This document shows positions 1-7,530 of a DNA stretch of 23,584 nucleotides, in pieces. Origin of the DNA: JAFAVZ01 sp036009105 (GTDB taxonomy: Bacteria > Acidobacteriota > Thermoanaerobaculia > Gp7-AA8); the NCBI GenBank assembly GCA_036009105.1, contig DASYMJ010000231.1, positions 1-23,584 of the forward strand. Reading direction: 5' to 3'. How positions within the stretch are numbered: position 1 is the stretch's first letter; every line of letters starts with the position of its first letter. A program made the position numbers and the translations under genes. The notes beneath the pieces were generated by a model, which was not told where the DNA came from, ran no database searches, and saw only the letters and a program-made list of their open reading frames with translations.

Positions 1-5
1 CCAGT

Positions 6-30
6 GGGCCGGCTGGAGAGCCGGCCCTAC
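6..30. repeat. Palindromic intergenic repeat, copy 1
   Basis: A 9-base stem GGGCCGGCT, a 4-base loop and AGCCGGCCC, followed by TAC. These 25 bases are identical to 5270-5294. The hairpin lies immediately upstream of the kinase reading frame, in the position of a REP-like element. Its copy number elsewhere in the genome cannot be seen here. Confidence 0.8.
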
Positions 31-32
31 GT

Positions 33-3000
33 TTGCTCCTGCGCGGCGCGCTGGCCATCGCGGCCGGCTTCGGCTTCGTCGCCCTGGCCGACAACCTCGT
101 CAACAACTCGCGCATCTCCTCCATCCCGGAGCACATCCTCCCCGCCTCGCTCGCCCAGGCCGTGCTGCTCGCCGCGCTGCTCCTCTTCTGCTTCACCGTG
201 CTGCGCCTCACCCGGCATGACGCGCCGTTGCGGCGGACGCTCGTCGTGGTGGCCATCCTCATCGTCCCGGCCCTGCTCATCGCCTATGCCCTCGGCGGCG
301 CGGCATACGTCTATCCGCTGATCGCCGTGCTGCTCGCGCTCGTGATGCAGTCGCTCACGCCGCACGCCACGCCGCGCCTCTTCGCCAGCGCGCTGCTCGG
401 CGTACTGATCGTCTTCGCCCCCATCCAGCTCTTCGAGCGGGCCGGCGCGCGGAAGTTCCTCGCCGACACCTACGCGCCGCTGGTGGCCGGCGAGTCGGGG
501 CAGCTGCGCACCATGATCGAGGACACGCTGCACAAGGAGTTCTCCTCCACCGACCTCTCCACCATCCTGCCGGATGACTACCGCCACATGAACCTGGAGG
601 ACCTGGCGTACGCGCTCTGGCTGCGCTCGAACCTTTCCCGGTGGCGCGTGCCGGCGGTGATCACCGTGGTGGACGACTTCACCGGGCGGACCATGAGCCG
701 TTTCGGCGTCGGCCTGCCGCAGTTCGACGAGCGCAACGAGGCGGTCGGCCGCGAGGTGCTGCAGATCGGCAAGCTCAAACGCGTGCTGCTCCATCACGAC
801 TTCGACGTCACCTCCTTCGGCACCACCATCGCGCACGGCAGCGTGCACGTCGTCAATCCGGCCGAGGCGGGAGCCACGGCGGCGGCTGATGTCTACCGCG
901 ACTTCTTCGAGGCCAGCCAGGAAGACGCCACGATCAGCCTGCACGCGCAGCCGGAGCCGACCGTGTACGACGCGGAAGGCAACATGCAGGGCGGCGCGCC
1001 GCTGCGGTTGCCGCACAGTCCGGCCGCGTACTTTGCGCAGCTCAAGGCGGGCAGCGGGCAGTGGGTGGCCGGCTTGCGCGGCGAGACGGTCTATCTGCGC
1101 CGGACGGAGAACGCGCTCTTCGCCTTCCCGCTGCAGACGGTGACCATCTCCGAGCAGGTGCGGCGGGCGGGCGGCGTCGCCATCTGGGCCTCGGCCGCGG
1201 CGCTGCTCATCATCGTCATCCGCTCCCTTCCCTCGCTGATCGAGCTCGCCCGGCGGGTGCCGCGGGCGCTCGACTTCCGCGCCCGCACCTCGCTTTACGT
1301 CTCCGCGGTGGTCATCCTGCCGCTGCTCGTGTTCGTGCTCTTCGTCCGGGCCTACCTCTCCAACCGCCTGGCCACGGAGTACTTCGAGCGGGGGCAGACC
1401 GCGCTCAATACCGGGCAGCGCATCGTGGAGGACTATCTCAACGCCGCGCCGGCCACCGAGCAGCGTCCGGAGCAGGTGCTGGATGACGAGATCCTCAGCT
1501 GGCTGGCGCGCGTGATCGGGCACGACCTCCACCTCTATCGCGGCGAGCAGCTCGTGGCCTCGTCGCGCCGCGATCTCTTCGCGGCGCGCGTGGAGTCGGA
1601 GCGCCTTCCCGGCGACGTCTACTCCGCCGTCGTTCTGGGCGGCCGCCAGCTGTTCCGCGCGCAGCGCAACGCCGGCTCCACGCAATACATCGAGATCTAC
1701 AGCCCGGTGAACCTGGCCAAGGGGGAGACCTACACGCTGGCCCTGCCGTTCATCGTGCAGGGGCGGCAGATCGAGGCGCAGGTGAACGACCTGGCCACCA
1801 CGATCTACATGCTGCTCGTCTTCATCGCCATGGGCGCGATCGTCGTGGCGTTCCGCATCGCGCGCGGCGTGACCCGTCCCGTGCAGGGCCTCGTCGCCGG
1901 CGCCCGCGCCATCGCCGCGGGCAACTTCGACCTCCCGCTGGAGCGCCCGCCCGACCCCGACCTCGGCCTGCTCGTCACCACCTTCGGCGACATGGCCCAG
2001 TCCATCCGCCGCCAGCAGGAGGAGTTGCGCCACGAGCGCGACCGCCTGCAGACGCTGCTGGAAAACATCAACGCGGCGGTCGTCGTGCTGCGCTCCGATC
2101 ATCAGATCGGCGACATGAACCTCGCCGCGCGCCGCCTCATGACCCCGGAGATGCCGGAGCTGTTGCGCGCCTTCGTCGAGAAACACCGCCCCAGGCAGGC
2201 CGAGTCGCATGAGGTGGAGCTGACCATCGACGACGTGGCGCGCACCTTCCGCGTCTCCATCATCCCCCTGCCCGATTCGCGGGAAGAATTGCTCATCGCC
2301 GAGGATGTGACGGAGATCCTGCGGTCCAACCGGCTGGAGGCGTGGGGAGAGATGGCGCGGCAGGTGGCGCACGAGATCAAGAATCCGCTGACCCCGATCC
2401 AGCTGACCGCCGAGCATCTGCGCGCCGTGGCCGAGCGGGACGATCCCAACCTGCCGAATGTGGTGCGCCTGGCGGTGGACAACATCCTGCGCCAGGTGGT
2501 GACGCTGCGCGAGACCTCGAGGGAGTTCAGCGACTACGCCTCGCTGCGGCAGGTGCAGCGCAAGCCGCTCGACCTGCAGAAGCTGCTGGCCGATCTGGCC
2601 GCCGACTACGCCGGCAGCACCGAGCGCGGCGTCCGCTTCGAGGCGGACATTGCCGCCAATACACCGCATCAGTTCGCCGGCGACGAGCGCCTCCTGCGCG
2701 GCGCCATCGCGAACCTGCTGGAGAACGCGCTGCAGGCCGCCCCCGGCGGCCGGGTCCGCCTGGGCAGCTACGGCGTCGACTCCAAGGTCGTCATCTCGGT
2801 GGAAGACGACGGCCCCGGCGTCCCGCCCGAATTGCTGCCGAAGATCTTCGATCCCTACTTTTCGACAAAGTCCACCGGCACCGGCCTCGGCCTCGCCATT
2901 GCACGCAAGGCGATCGAGGAGCACGGCGGGAGGCTGCATGCGGAGAACCGGAATCCGGGGCTGCGGGTGGAGATCGAGTTGCCGGTCATGCGAGCGGCGA

Positions 3001-3044
3001 GCGGCGAGCAGCGAGCCGGAGAACCGGGGAACCGCTCGACGTGA
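33..3044 (+). CDS. NtrY-like membrane sensor histidine kinase
   Basis: Sensor kinase that autophosphorylates on histidine and passes the phosphate to a response regulator, probably of NtrX/NtrC type. About 1003 residues from the TTG at 33. Several hydrophobic helices occupy the first 130 residues. A long extracytoplasmic region runs to about 375, helices lie near 378-395 and 419-440, and a second sensor region precedes a helix at 593-612. HAMP follows to about 665, then a PAS-like segment. The catalytic core is complete: H box VAHEIKNPL with His780, N box NLLENALQAAP, G1 DDGPGVP, F box FDPYFSTK and G2 GTGLGLAIA. The layout matches NtrY, but no response regulator gene is in the window. The start is uncertain: the frame stays open to the left edge, and TTG 33 is favoured because a palindromic repeat ends at 30. 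The last roughly 15 residues are encoded by one arm of an inverted repeat. Confidence 0.88.
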   Translation: MLLRGALAIAAGFGFVALADNLVNNSRISSIPEHILPASLAQAVLLAALLLFCFTVLRLTRHDAPLRRTLVVVAILIVPALLIAYALGGAAYVYPLIAVLLALVMQSLTPHATPRLFASALLGVLIVFAPIQLFERAGARKFLADTYAPLVAGESGQLRTMIEDTLHKEFSSTDLSTILPDDYRHMNLEDLAYALWLRSNLSRWRVPAVITVVDDFTGRTMSRFGVGLPQFDERNEAVGREVLQIGKLKRVLLHHDFDVTSFGTTIAHGSVHVVNPAEAGATAAADVYRDFFEASQEDATISLHAQPEPTVYDAEGNMQGGAPLRLPHSPAAYFAQLKAGSGQWVAGLRGETVYLRRTENALFAFPLQTVTISEQVRRAGGVAIWASAAALLIIVIRSLPSLIELARRVPRALDFRARTSLYVSAVVILPLLVFVLFVRAYLSNRLATEYFERGQTALNTGQRIVEDYLNAAPATEQRPEQVLDDEILSWLARVIGHDLHLYRGEQLVASSRRDLFAARVESERLPGDVYSAVVLGGRQLFRAQRNAGSTQYIEIYSPVNLAKGETYTLALPFIVQGRQIEAQVNDLATTIYMLLVFIAMGAIVVAFRIARGVTRPVQGLVAGARAIAAGNFDLPLERPPDPDLGLLVTTFGDMAQSIRRQQEELRHERDRLQTLLENINAAVVVLRSDHQIGDMNLAARRLMTPEMPELLRAFVEKHRPRQAESHEVELTIDDVARTFRVSIIPLPDSREELLIAEDVTEILRSNRLEAWGEMARQVAHEIKNPLTPIQLTAEHLRAVAERDDPNLPNVVRLAVDNILRQVVTLRETSREFSDYASLRQVQRKPLDLQKLLADLAADYAGSTERGVRFEADIAANTPHQFAGDERLLRGAIANLLENALQAAPGGRVRLGSYGVDSKVVISVEDDGPGVPPELLPKIFDPYFSTKSTGTGLGLAIARKAIEEHGGRLHAENRNPGLRVEIELPVMRAASGEQRAGEPGNRST

Positions 3045-3080
3045 TCGTCTCGTCTCCGTTCTCCTGCTCGCTGCTCGCCG
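3002..3080. repeat. Long inverted repeat around the kinase stop codon
   Basis: Arms 3002-3024 and 3058-3080 are reverse complements at 22 of 23 positions, with a 33-base loop. The kinase stop codon (3042-3044) lies in the loop. There is no T-run after the right arm, so this is more likely a dispersed repeat than a classical terminator, though the hairpin could protect the 3' end of the mRNA. Confidence 0.8.
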
Positions 3081-3112
3081 ACTGCTGATCGCCAGCCACG
3101 AATAAAGCCTTC

Positions 3113-3118
3113 TAGAAT
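3113..3118 (+). promoter_or_regulatory. Possible -10 box for the CAP protein gene
   Basis: TAGAAT matches the -10 consensus TATAAT at 5 of 6 positions and stands 19 bases before the ATG at 3138. No convincing -35 hexamer is seen. It overlaps the alternative ATG at 3117, which argues for 3138 as the true start. Confidence 0.4.
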
Positions 3119-3137
3119 GACGTTCCCACACTGCCCC

Positions 3138-4124
3138 ATGCATCGCGTCTGCCTCGCTCTCGTCGTGCTCGTCCTCGCCACTCCGCTGGCGCAGGGGGAC
3201 AGCCCGTTGGACGAGACGCGTTTCGCGCTCCGCCACGAGATGCTGCGCATGATCAACCACGACCGCGCGGCGCACGGTCTCGCCCCGGTCGAGCTCGATC
3301 CGGAAGTCTCCGTGCAGGCGGACGGCTATTGCGCGAAGCAGATCCGCAACGGCACCACCGGCCACTTCACCCTGGACGGCCAGGCGCCCTACATGCGCTA
3401 CTCCTTCGCCGGCGGCAACGACGGTGTCAGCGAGAACGCCGCGGCGTGGTCGGCGAACTACCGCTTCTCCGACCGGGCGCTCTACGAGATGATGCGCCGC
3501 TCCGAGGAGACGATGATGGGAGAGGCGGCCCCGCATGACGGGCACCGCCGCACGATCCTCGACCCTTACGCCACGCACGTCGGCATCGGCCTGTCGTGGG
3601 AAGGGGGCGAGTTCCGCCTGGCGCAGGAGTTCGTCCGCCGCTACGTCACCTGGTCCCGCCCCCTCCCCCGCGCCGCCGCCCTCGGCGAGCCGATCCTCGG
3701 CAGCGGCCGGGCCATGCGCGGCTATCACATCGAAGCGATCAGCGTCCACCACGAGCCGATCCCGCAGTCGATCTCCCCAATCACCGCGAACCTCATCAGC
3801 AACTACTCGCTGCCCGAAAAACGCCGCGACTACCTGCCCGCTCTCCGCACCTACCTGCATCGCGAGAGCAACGGCTCTCTGCGCGAAGTGCGGGAGGAGT
3901 ACAGCGACGGCCGCCGCGGCGACTTCCCCGTCGCCACCGACGGCACGTTCAAGTTCGCCGTGCCGTTCATCGACGGCCCCGGCGTGTACACGGTGGTGGT
4001 GTGGGTGACGAAGGACGGCGAGCACGCCCCGATCGCCGCGAGCAACATCTCCATCCGCGTCGACCGCCCGGCCACGCCGTACCTGGTGGGGTCGATGACG
4101 GCGGCGGGCGGGGCGCGTCGCTAG
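3138..4124 (+). CDS. Secreted CAP-domain (SCP/PR-1-like) protein
   Basis: Predicted exported protein of 328 residues. The start at 3138 (MHRVCLALVVLVLA) gives a clean signal peptide ending near LAQG; an in-frame ATG at 3117 would add seven residues. The next about 150 residues are a CAP domain: an N-terminal helix of the type LRMINHDRAAHGLAPV, two His of the CAP cavity (GHFTLDG and HDGHRR) and the closing segment THVGIGLSWEGG. Bacterial CAP proteins are extracytoplasmic, with roles that are mostly unknown. About 150 further residues of beta-rich sequence follow and match nothing I recognise. The next gene starts 54 bases downstream on the same strand, so the two may be cotranscribed. Confidence 0.85.
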   Translation: MHRVCLALVVLVLATPLAQGDSPLDETRFALRHEMLRMINHDRAAHGLAPVELDPEVSVQADGYCAKQIRNGTTGHFTLDGQAPYMRYSFAGGNDGVSENAAAWSANYRFSDRALYEMMRRSEETMMGEAAPHDGHRRTILDPYATHVGIGLSWEGGEFRLAQEFVRRYVTWSRPLPRAAALGEPILGSGRAMRGYHIEAISVHHEPIPQSISPITANLISNYSLPEKRRDYLPALRTYLHRESNGSLREVREEYSDGRRGDFPVATDGTFKFAVPFIDGPGVYTVVVWVTKDGEHAPIAASNISIRVDRPATPYLVGSMTAAGGARR

Positions 4125-4178
4125 CACGTGATCCACCTCACCGCCTCCCCTGCGAAGCGGACCCATCTTCCCGTCGCA

Positions 4179-5219
4179 ATGAAAACGCGACTGACCCTTC
4201 TCTTTCTTCTTTTCGCCGGCTTCGCCCAGGCTCAGACCTGCCCGTTCAACATTCCGGTCGTCACCCTCGCCCCCCACTCCGCCAACGGGTTCAGTTGGGG
4301 CAGCGTCGTGCGGCCGATGAACGACGCGTGCGTTTCCGAGATCGCCATCGAGCCGACGAACGACACGGCGTGGTACGTCGGCGGGATCAACGGCCTGTAC
4401 ATGACGAAGACGAACGGCGTCTTCTGGACCAAGCCGCTGAACGGCAACGTCAACGTCATCCTCCTCGTGCCGGGCGCCACCCAGCTCGTCTACGTCGGGA
4501 TCGGCAACAACCTCTGGCTCTCCCGCGACCACGGCTCGAACTGGGGGCTCATCCGCACCTTCAACCAGCCGGTCGAGTCGCTGCTGGTCAACGGCGGCAC
4601 GCTCTATGTCGGCCTGGCCTGGAACGACCATGTCAACCCGAGCGGCGTCTGGCTCATGAACCTGGGCGGCGGGCTGCCGGCCTTCAAGCCGTTCGGCGCG
4701 GGCCAGACGGGACTCATTGTCTGGACGCTCTCCCGCGATCCGATCAGCGGCGCGATCTACGCCGGCACGGAGATCTTCGACCATCCCTCCCCCTACCACC
4801 CGCCCTTCTTCCGCTCCCTCAACGGCGGCAACAACTGGACGAACGTGGCCGGCACGCTGCCGTGGCACGCCGTCGATTCCGCCGTGCGCCCGTCGGACGG
4901 CTACGTGTACGCGCTCCTGGAAGGGCCGGGCGTTTACGGCTCCTCGAATCAGGGGATGTCGTGGCAGCCGCCGCAGAACGCGGTGGGACCGAGCGTCTCG
5001 CTGCTGATGGATCCCAACAACACGACGCGCCTCTTCGGCGGCCGGCAGAAGTCCGGCCTGGTGAACGGCGGCTTCTTCGTCTCCACGGATGCGGGCCTGA
5101 ACTTCACCGCCTCCGGCCTGCAGGGCGTGACCGTGGCCGGCCTGGCCGTGAACGGCTCGGCCAACCGGATCTACGCCGTGACGTACGCCTCGGGCGTCTA
5201 CACCTCGGTAGTGCCATAG
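4179..5219 (+). CDS. Secreted sortilin/BNR-type beta-propeller protein
   Basis: Exported protein of 346 residues from the ATG at 4179 (MKTRLTLLFLLFAGFAQAQ, a clear signal peptide). A GTG at 4128 is in frame but would place 17 polar residues before the signal. The body contains repeated blades with Asp-box-like turns: SRDHGSNWG, SLNGGNNW, SSNQGMSW and STDAGLNF. This pattern belongs to the BNR/VPS10 (sortilin) and Ycf48-like propellers. Such folds bind proteins or glycans. No catalytic residues of a sialidase are evident, so I do not call it an enzyme. The gene is followed by the palindromic repeat pair. Confidence 0.8.
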   Translation: MKTRLTLLFLLFAGFAQAQTCPFNIPVVTLAPHSANGFSWGSVVRPMNDACVSEIAIEPTNDTAWYVGGINGLYMTKTNGVFWTKPLNGNVNVILLVPGATQLVYVGIGNNLWLSRDHGSNWGLIRTFNQPVESLLVNGGTLYVGLAWNDHVNPSGVWLMNLGGGLPAFKPFGAGQTGLIVWTLSRDPISGAIYAGTEIFDHPSPYHPPFFRSLNGGNNWTNVAGTLPWHAVDSAVRPSDGYVYALLEGPGVYGSSNQGMSWQPPQNAVGPSVSLLMDPNNTTRLFGGRQKSGLVNGGFFVSTDAGLNFTASGLQGVTVAGLAVNGSANRIYAVTYASGVYTSVVP

Positions 5220-5225
5220 ATGAAA

Positions 5226-5296
5226 ATGTAGGGCCGGCTCTCAGCCGGCCCGGCATCAACGGATCCATCGGGCCGGCTGGAGAGCCGGCCCTACAT
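5226..5296. repeat. Inverted pair of palindromic repeats, copies 2 and 3
   Basis: Copy 2 (5226-5251) and copy 3 (5270-5296) are reverse complements apart from one inserted base in the loop. Each is also a hairpin with a 9-base stem (GGGCCGGCT/AGCCGGCCC). Copy 3 matches the copy at the left window edge. The arrangement resembles paired REP elements (a BIME). It occupies the space between the propeller gene and the flavoprotein gene and could attenuate read-through. Confidence 0.85.
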
Positions 5297-5333
5297 CTTT
5301 GATTGGCGGCTCTCGTGCAAAAGAGGGCCGCCA

Positions 5334-6248
5334 ATGCCCAACGAATCCACTTACGACGCGATCATCATCGGCGGCGGCCCCGCCGGCCTCACCTGCGCCA
5401 TCTTCCTGGGGCGGTACCGGCGGCGCGTGCTCGTCTGCGACAGCGGCAAGGGCCGCAACTACGCCTCCCGGGCCATCCACGGCTTCCTCGGGCAGCACGG
5501 CATCCATCCCGAGGAGCTGCGGAGGCGCGGGCGGGCGGAGGCGGAGGAGGCGGGCGTGGAGTTCTGCGACTGCACGGCGACGAAGGTGGAGCGCGTGGGC
5601 GACATCTTCGAGGTCACCACCAGCAGCGGCTGCTGGCGCGCCCGGCGCGTCGTCCTCGCATACGGCGTGCGCGACCTCATCCCGGACGTCCCCGGCATCG
5701 AGGAGTACTACGGCGGTAGCGTCTTCCACTGCCCCGACTGCGACGGCTACGAGATCACCGGCAAGCGCGTCGGCGTGATCGGCTGGGGCAAGCGCGTGGT
5801 CGGCCTCACCCTCAAGCTGCTGCAGTGGACCGATCAGCTCATCGTCTTCCTGCACGGCCGTGAGCGCGACTTCTCGCAGGAAGAGACGAGCAAGCTGCTG
5901 GCCATGTCGATCAGCATCAAGGACGAGCGGATCGCATCGATGGCCGGCCGCGATGGCATGGTCCAGGCGGCGGTGCTGGAGACCGGCGAGCGGGTGCCGC
6001 TGGATGCGATGTTCTTCACCGTCGGCGTGGAGCCGACGTGCGATCTGGCCGCGCAACTCGGCTGCGTACCGGCGGAAGGAACACCGTGCCTGGTAGTCAA
6101 CGACTACAAGGAGACGACGGTGGAAGGGGTGTACGCGGCGGGCGACATCGTGCCCGGCTCGCAGCTGGCCATCACCAGCGCGGCGGATGGCGCCATCGCG
6201 GCGATTGCCATCAATAAATCGCTCCTGCCGCCCTCCCATCTGGTTTGA
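5334..6248 (+). CDS. Thioredoxin-reductase-like FAD/NAD(P) oxidoreductase
   Basis: Cytoplasmic flavoprotein of 304 residues, the usual length of the low-molecular-weight thioredoxin reductase family. The N-terminal FAD-binding motif is GGGPAGL (residues 13-19). A CxxC, CPDCDGYE with C133 and C136, sits where TrxB has CATC. The second nucleotide-binding loop reads GVIGWGKR rather than a canonical GxGxxA/G. The C-terminal FAD motif is VYAAGDI. A CPDC pair and a changed NADPH loop occur in TrxB-like proteins that are not true thioredoxin reductases, so the electron donor and partner are open. It begins 38 bases after the repeat pair, and the SIMPL gene follows after 16 bases. Confidence 0.85.
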   Translation: MPNESTYDAIIIGGGPAGLTCAIFLGRYRRRVLVCDSGKGRNYASRAIHGFLGQHGIHPEELRRRGRAEAEEAGVEFCDCTATKVERVGDIFEVTTSSGCWRARRVVLAYGVRDLIPDVPGIEEYYGGSVFHCPDCDGYEITGKRVGVIGWGKRVVGLTLKLLQWTDQLIVFLHGRERDFSQEETSKLLAMSISIKDERIASMAGRDGMVQAAVLETGERVPLDAMFFTVGVEPTCDLAAQLGCVPAEGTPCLVVNDYKETTVEGVYAAGDIVPGSQLAITSAADGAIAAIAINKSLLPPSHLV

Positions 6249-6252
6249 GCGG

Positions 6253-6258
6253 TACCCT
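6253..6258 (+). promoter_or_regulatory. TANNNT box close to the SIMPL gene start
   Basis: TACCCT ends 6 bases before the ATG at 6265. No Shine-Dalgarno sequence lies between. The same 6-base spacing occurs at 8945-8950, which suggests a leaderless transcript. Confidence 0.4.
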
Positions 6259-6264
6259 GTGCGC

Positions 6265-6987
6265 ATGCATCGACTGTTGCTTGTGCTCCTTCTCGCCACG
6301 CCTCTACTCGCCGACGAGCCGCCGAACCGCACCATCTCCACCAGCGGCGACGCGACGGTTCGCGTGGTCCCCGACCAGGCAGTGATCAACCTCGGCATCG
6401 ACTCCTTCGCGCTGACCCTCGCCGAGGCGACGCGGATCAATGCCGAGGTCGGCGCGCGGCTCCTCGCCGCGGTGAAGAAGGCCGGCATCGAGCAGAAGGA
6501 CATCGCCATCGACACCTTGCGGCTCGACCTCCACTACAAAGACTCCAGCCATCCGGCGAAAGGCATCGAGGGCTATGACGCGGAGCGCTCCTACGCCATC
6601 ACCGTGCGCAACGTCGATCGGGTCGAGACGGTGCTCCGCGCGGCGCTGGATGCCGGCGCGAACTCCATCGGCGGCGTGCAGTTCCGCACCACCGAGGCGC
6701 GCAAGTATCGCGACGAGGCGCGGCGGATGGCCATCCGCGCCGCGTACGAGAAAGCGCAGTTGCTCGCCGGCGAGCTCGGAGCGAAGGTGGGCAGCCCGGT
6801 CACCATCACGGAGAGCGCGTACAACTGGTACGGCTACTACGGCCGCCAGAACAACAACCTGATGCAGCAGAACGCGGTGCAGGAAGCCGGCGGCGGCGCG
6901 CCGCCCGACGAGGCGATCGCGCCGGGGCAGCTCTCCGTGGCGGCGAGCATCAGCGTGGTGTTCGACCTTCTGCCCGGAGGCAAGTGA
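6265..6987 (+). CDS. SIMPL (DUF541) domain periplasmic protein
   Basis: Exported protein of 240 residues. The start at 6265 (MHRLLLVLLLATPLLADE) gives a signal peptide; the longer frame from 6187 overlaps the flavoprotein gene and is disfavoured. The mature part fits the SIMPL/YggE/BP26 family: GDATVRVVPDQAVINLGIDS near the N-terminus, a mid-section YAITVRNVDRVETVL, and the conserved helix RDEARRMAIRAAYEKAQLLA. A Tyr/Asn/Gln-rich segment (YNWYGYYGRQNNN) precedes the last strand. Family members form oligomeric envelope rings of unclear function. The stop codon overlaps the next start as TGATG. Confidence 0.88.
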   Translation: MHRLLLVLLLATPLLADEPPNRTISTSGDATVRVVPDQAVINLGIDSFALTLAEATRINAEVGARLLAAVKKAGIEQKDIAIDTLRLDLHYKDSSHPAKGIEGYDAERSYAITVRNVDRVETVLRAALDAGANSIGGVQFRTTEARKYRDEARRMAIRAAYEKAQLLAGELGAKVGSPVTITESAYNWYGYYGRQNNNLMQQNAVQEAGGGAPPDEAIAPGQLSVAASISVVFDLLPGGK

Positions 6988-7520
6988 TGATTTCCGAGGA
7001 GCGGTTCATCGAGGTGTTCAACCTCGCGGAGAAACATCTGGAGGACCGCTACGAGCTGCCGGTCGTGATCAGCGACGTGCCGAATCCGTTCACGGGCGAC
7101 CTCGACGGCGCCGAGATCCGCGTCGACTACGACCTGAACGCCGAAGAGGCGCTCTTCATCCTCATCCACCTGTTCGGCCACACCGTGCAGTGGAACCTCA
7201 GCGCGCAGGACCGCGAGCTGGGGCGGAAGGTGGAGGCGAACGTGCCGGAGTCGCGCCTCGAGGAGATCGAGGCGTACGAGCGCACCGCCTGCGCCTACAG
7301 CCTGCAGCTGCTGCACGACCTCGGCGTGCACGACCTCGACCAGTGGGTCTCCGACTTCGCGCACTGCGACCTGAGCTATCTCATGCACTTCTACCGCACC
7401 GCCGAGAAGCGCCCCTTCCGCTCGTTCTGGCAGGAAGGCGCGCCATTGGTGACGGGGAAGCCGATCCCCGACTTTCACCCGACGCGCTGGGTCTCCCGCG
7501 CGGATGGGATCGTCGTATAG
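6987..7520 (+). CDS. Small zincin-like protein with HLFGH in place of HExxH
   Basis: Cytoplasmic protein of 177 residues with no signal peptide. ATG 6987 is preferred over GTG 6984 because GGAGG (6976-6980) lies six bases before it, and the stop of the SIMPL gene overlaps it by one base. The helix ALFILIHLFGHTVQWN looks like the zinc-binding helix of ImmA/IrrE-type or related small metallopeptidases, and a later helix IEAYERTACAYSLQLLHDLG could supply the third ligand (E95 or E98). The general-base glutamate expected at residue 62 is leucine (H61-L62-F63-G64-H65). It may therefore bind metal without being a peptidase. I cannot name the family. Confidence 0.7.
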   Translation: MISEERFIEVFNLAEKHLEDRYELPVVISDVPNPFTGDLDGAEIRVDYDLNAEEALFILIHLFGHTVQWNLSAQDRELGRKVEANVPESRLEEIEAYERTACAYSLQLLHDLGVHDLDQWVSDFAHCDLSYLMHFYRTAEKRPFRSFWQEGAPLVTGKPIPDFHPTRWVSRADGIVV

Positions 7521-7530
7521 GTGTCGACGC

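Noticed and set aside
27..4868. A 1613-residue open frame on the minus strand
   Set aside because: It runs antisense to three well-supported genes, has low-complexity Arg/Glu/His-rich composition and no domain; it is a by-product of high GC.
4179..5219. Calling the propeller protein a sialidase
   Set aside because: Only Asp-box-like turns are present; the catalytic Arg triad, Tyr and Asp of sialidases could not be identified.
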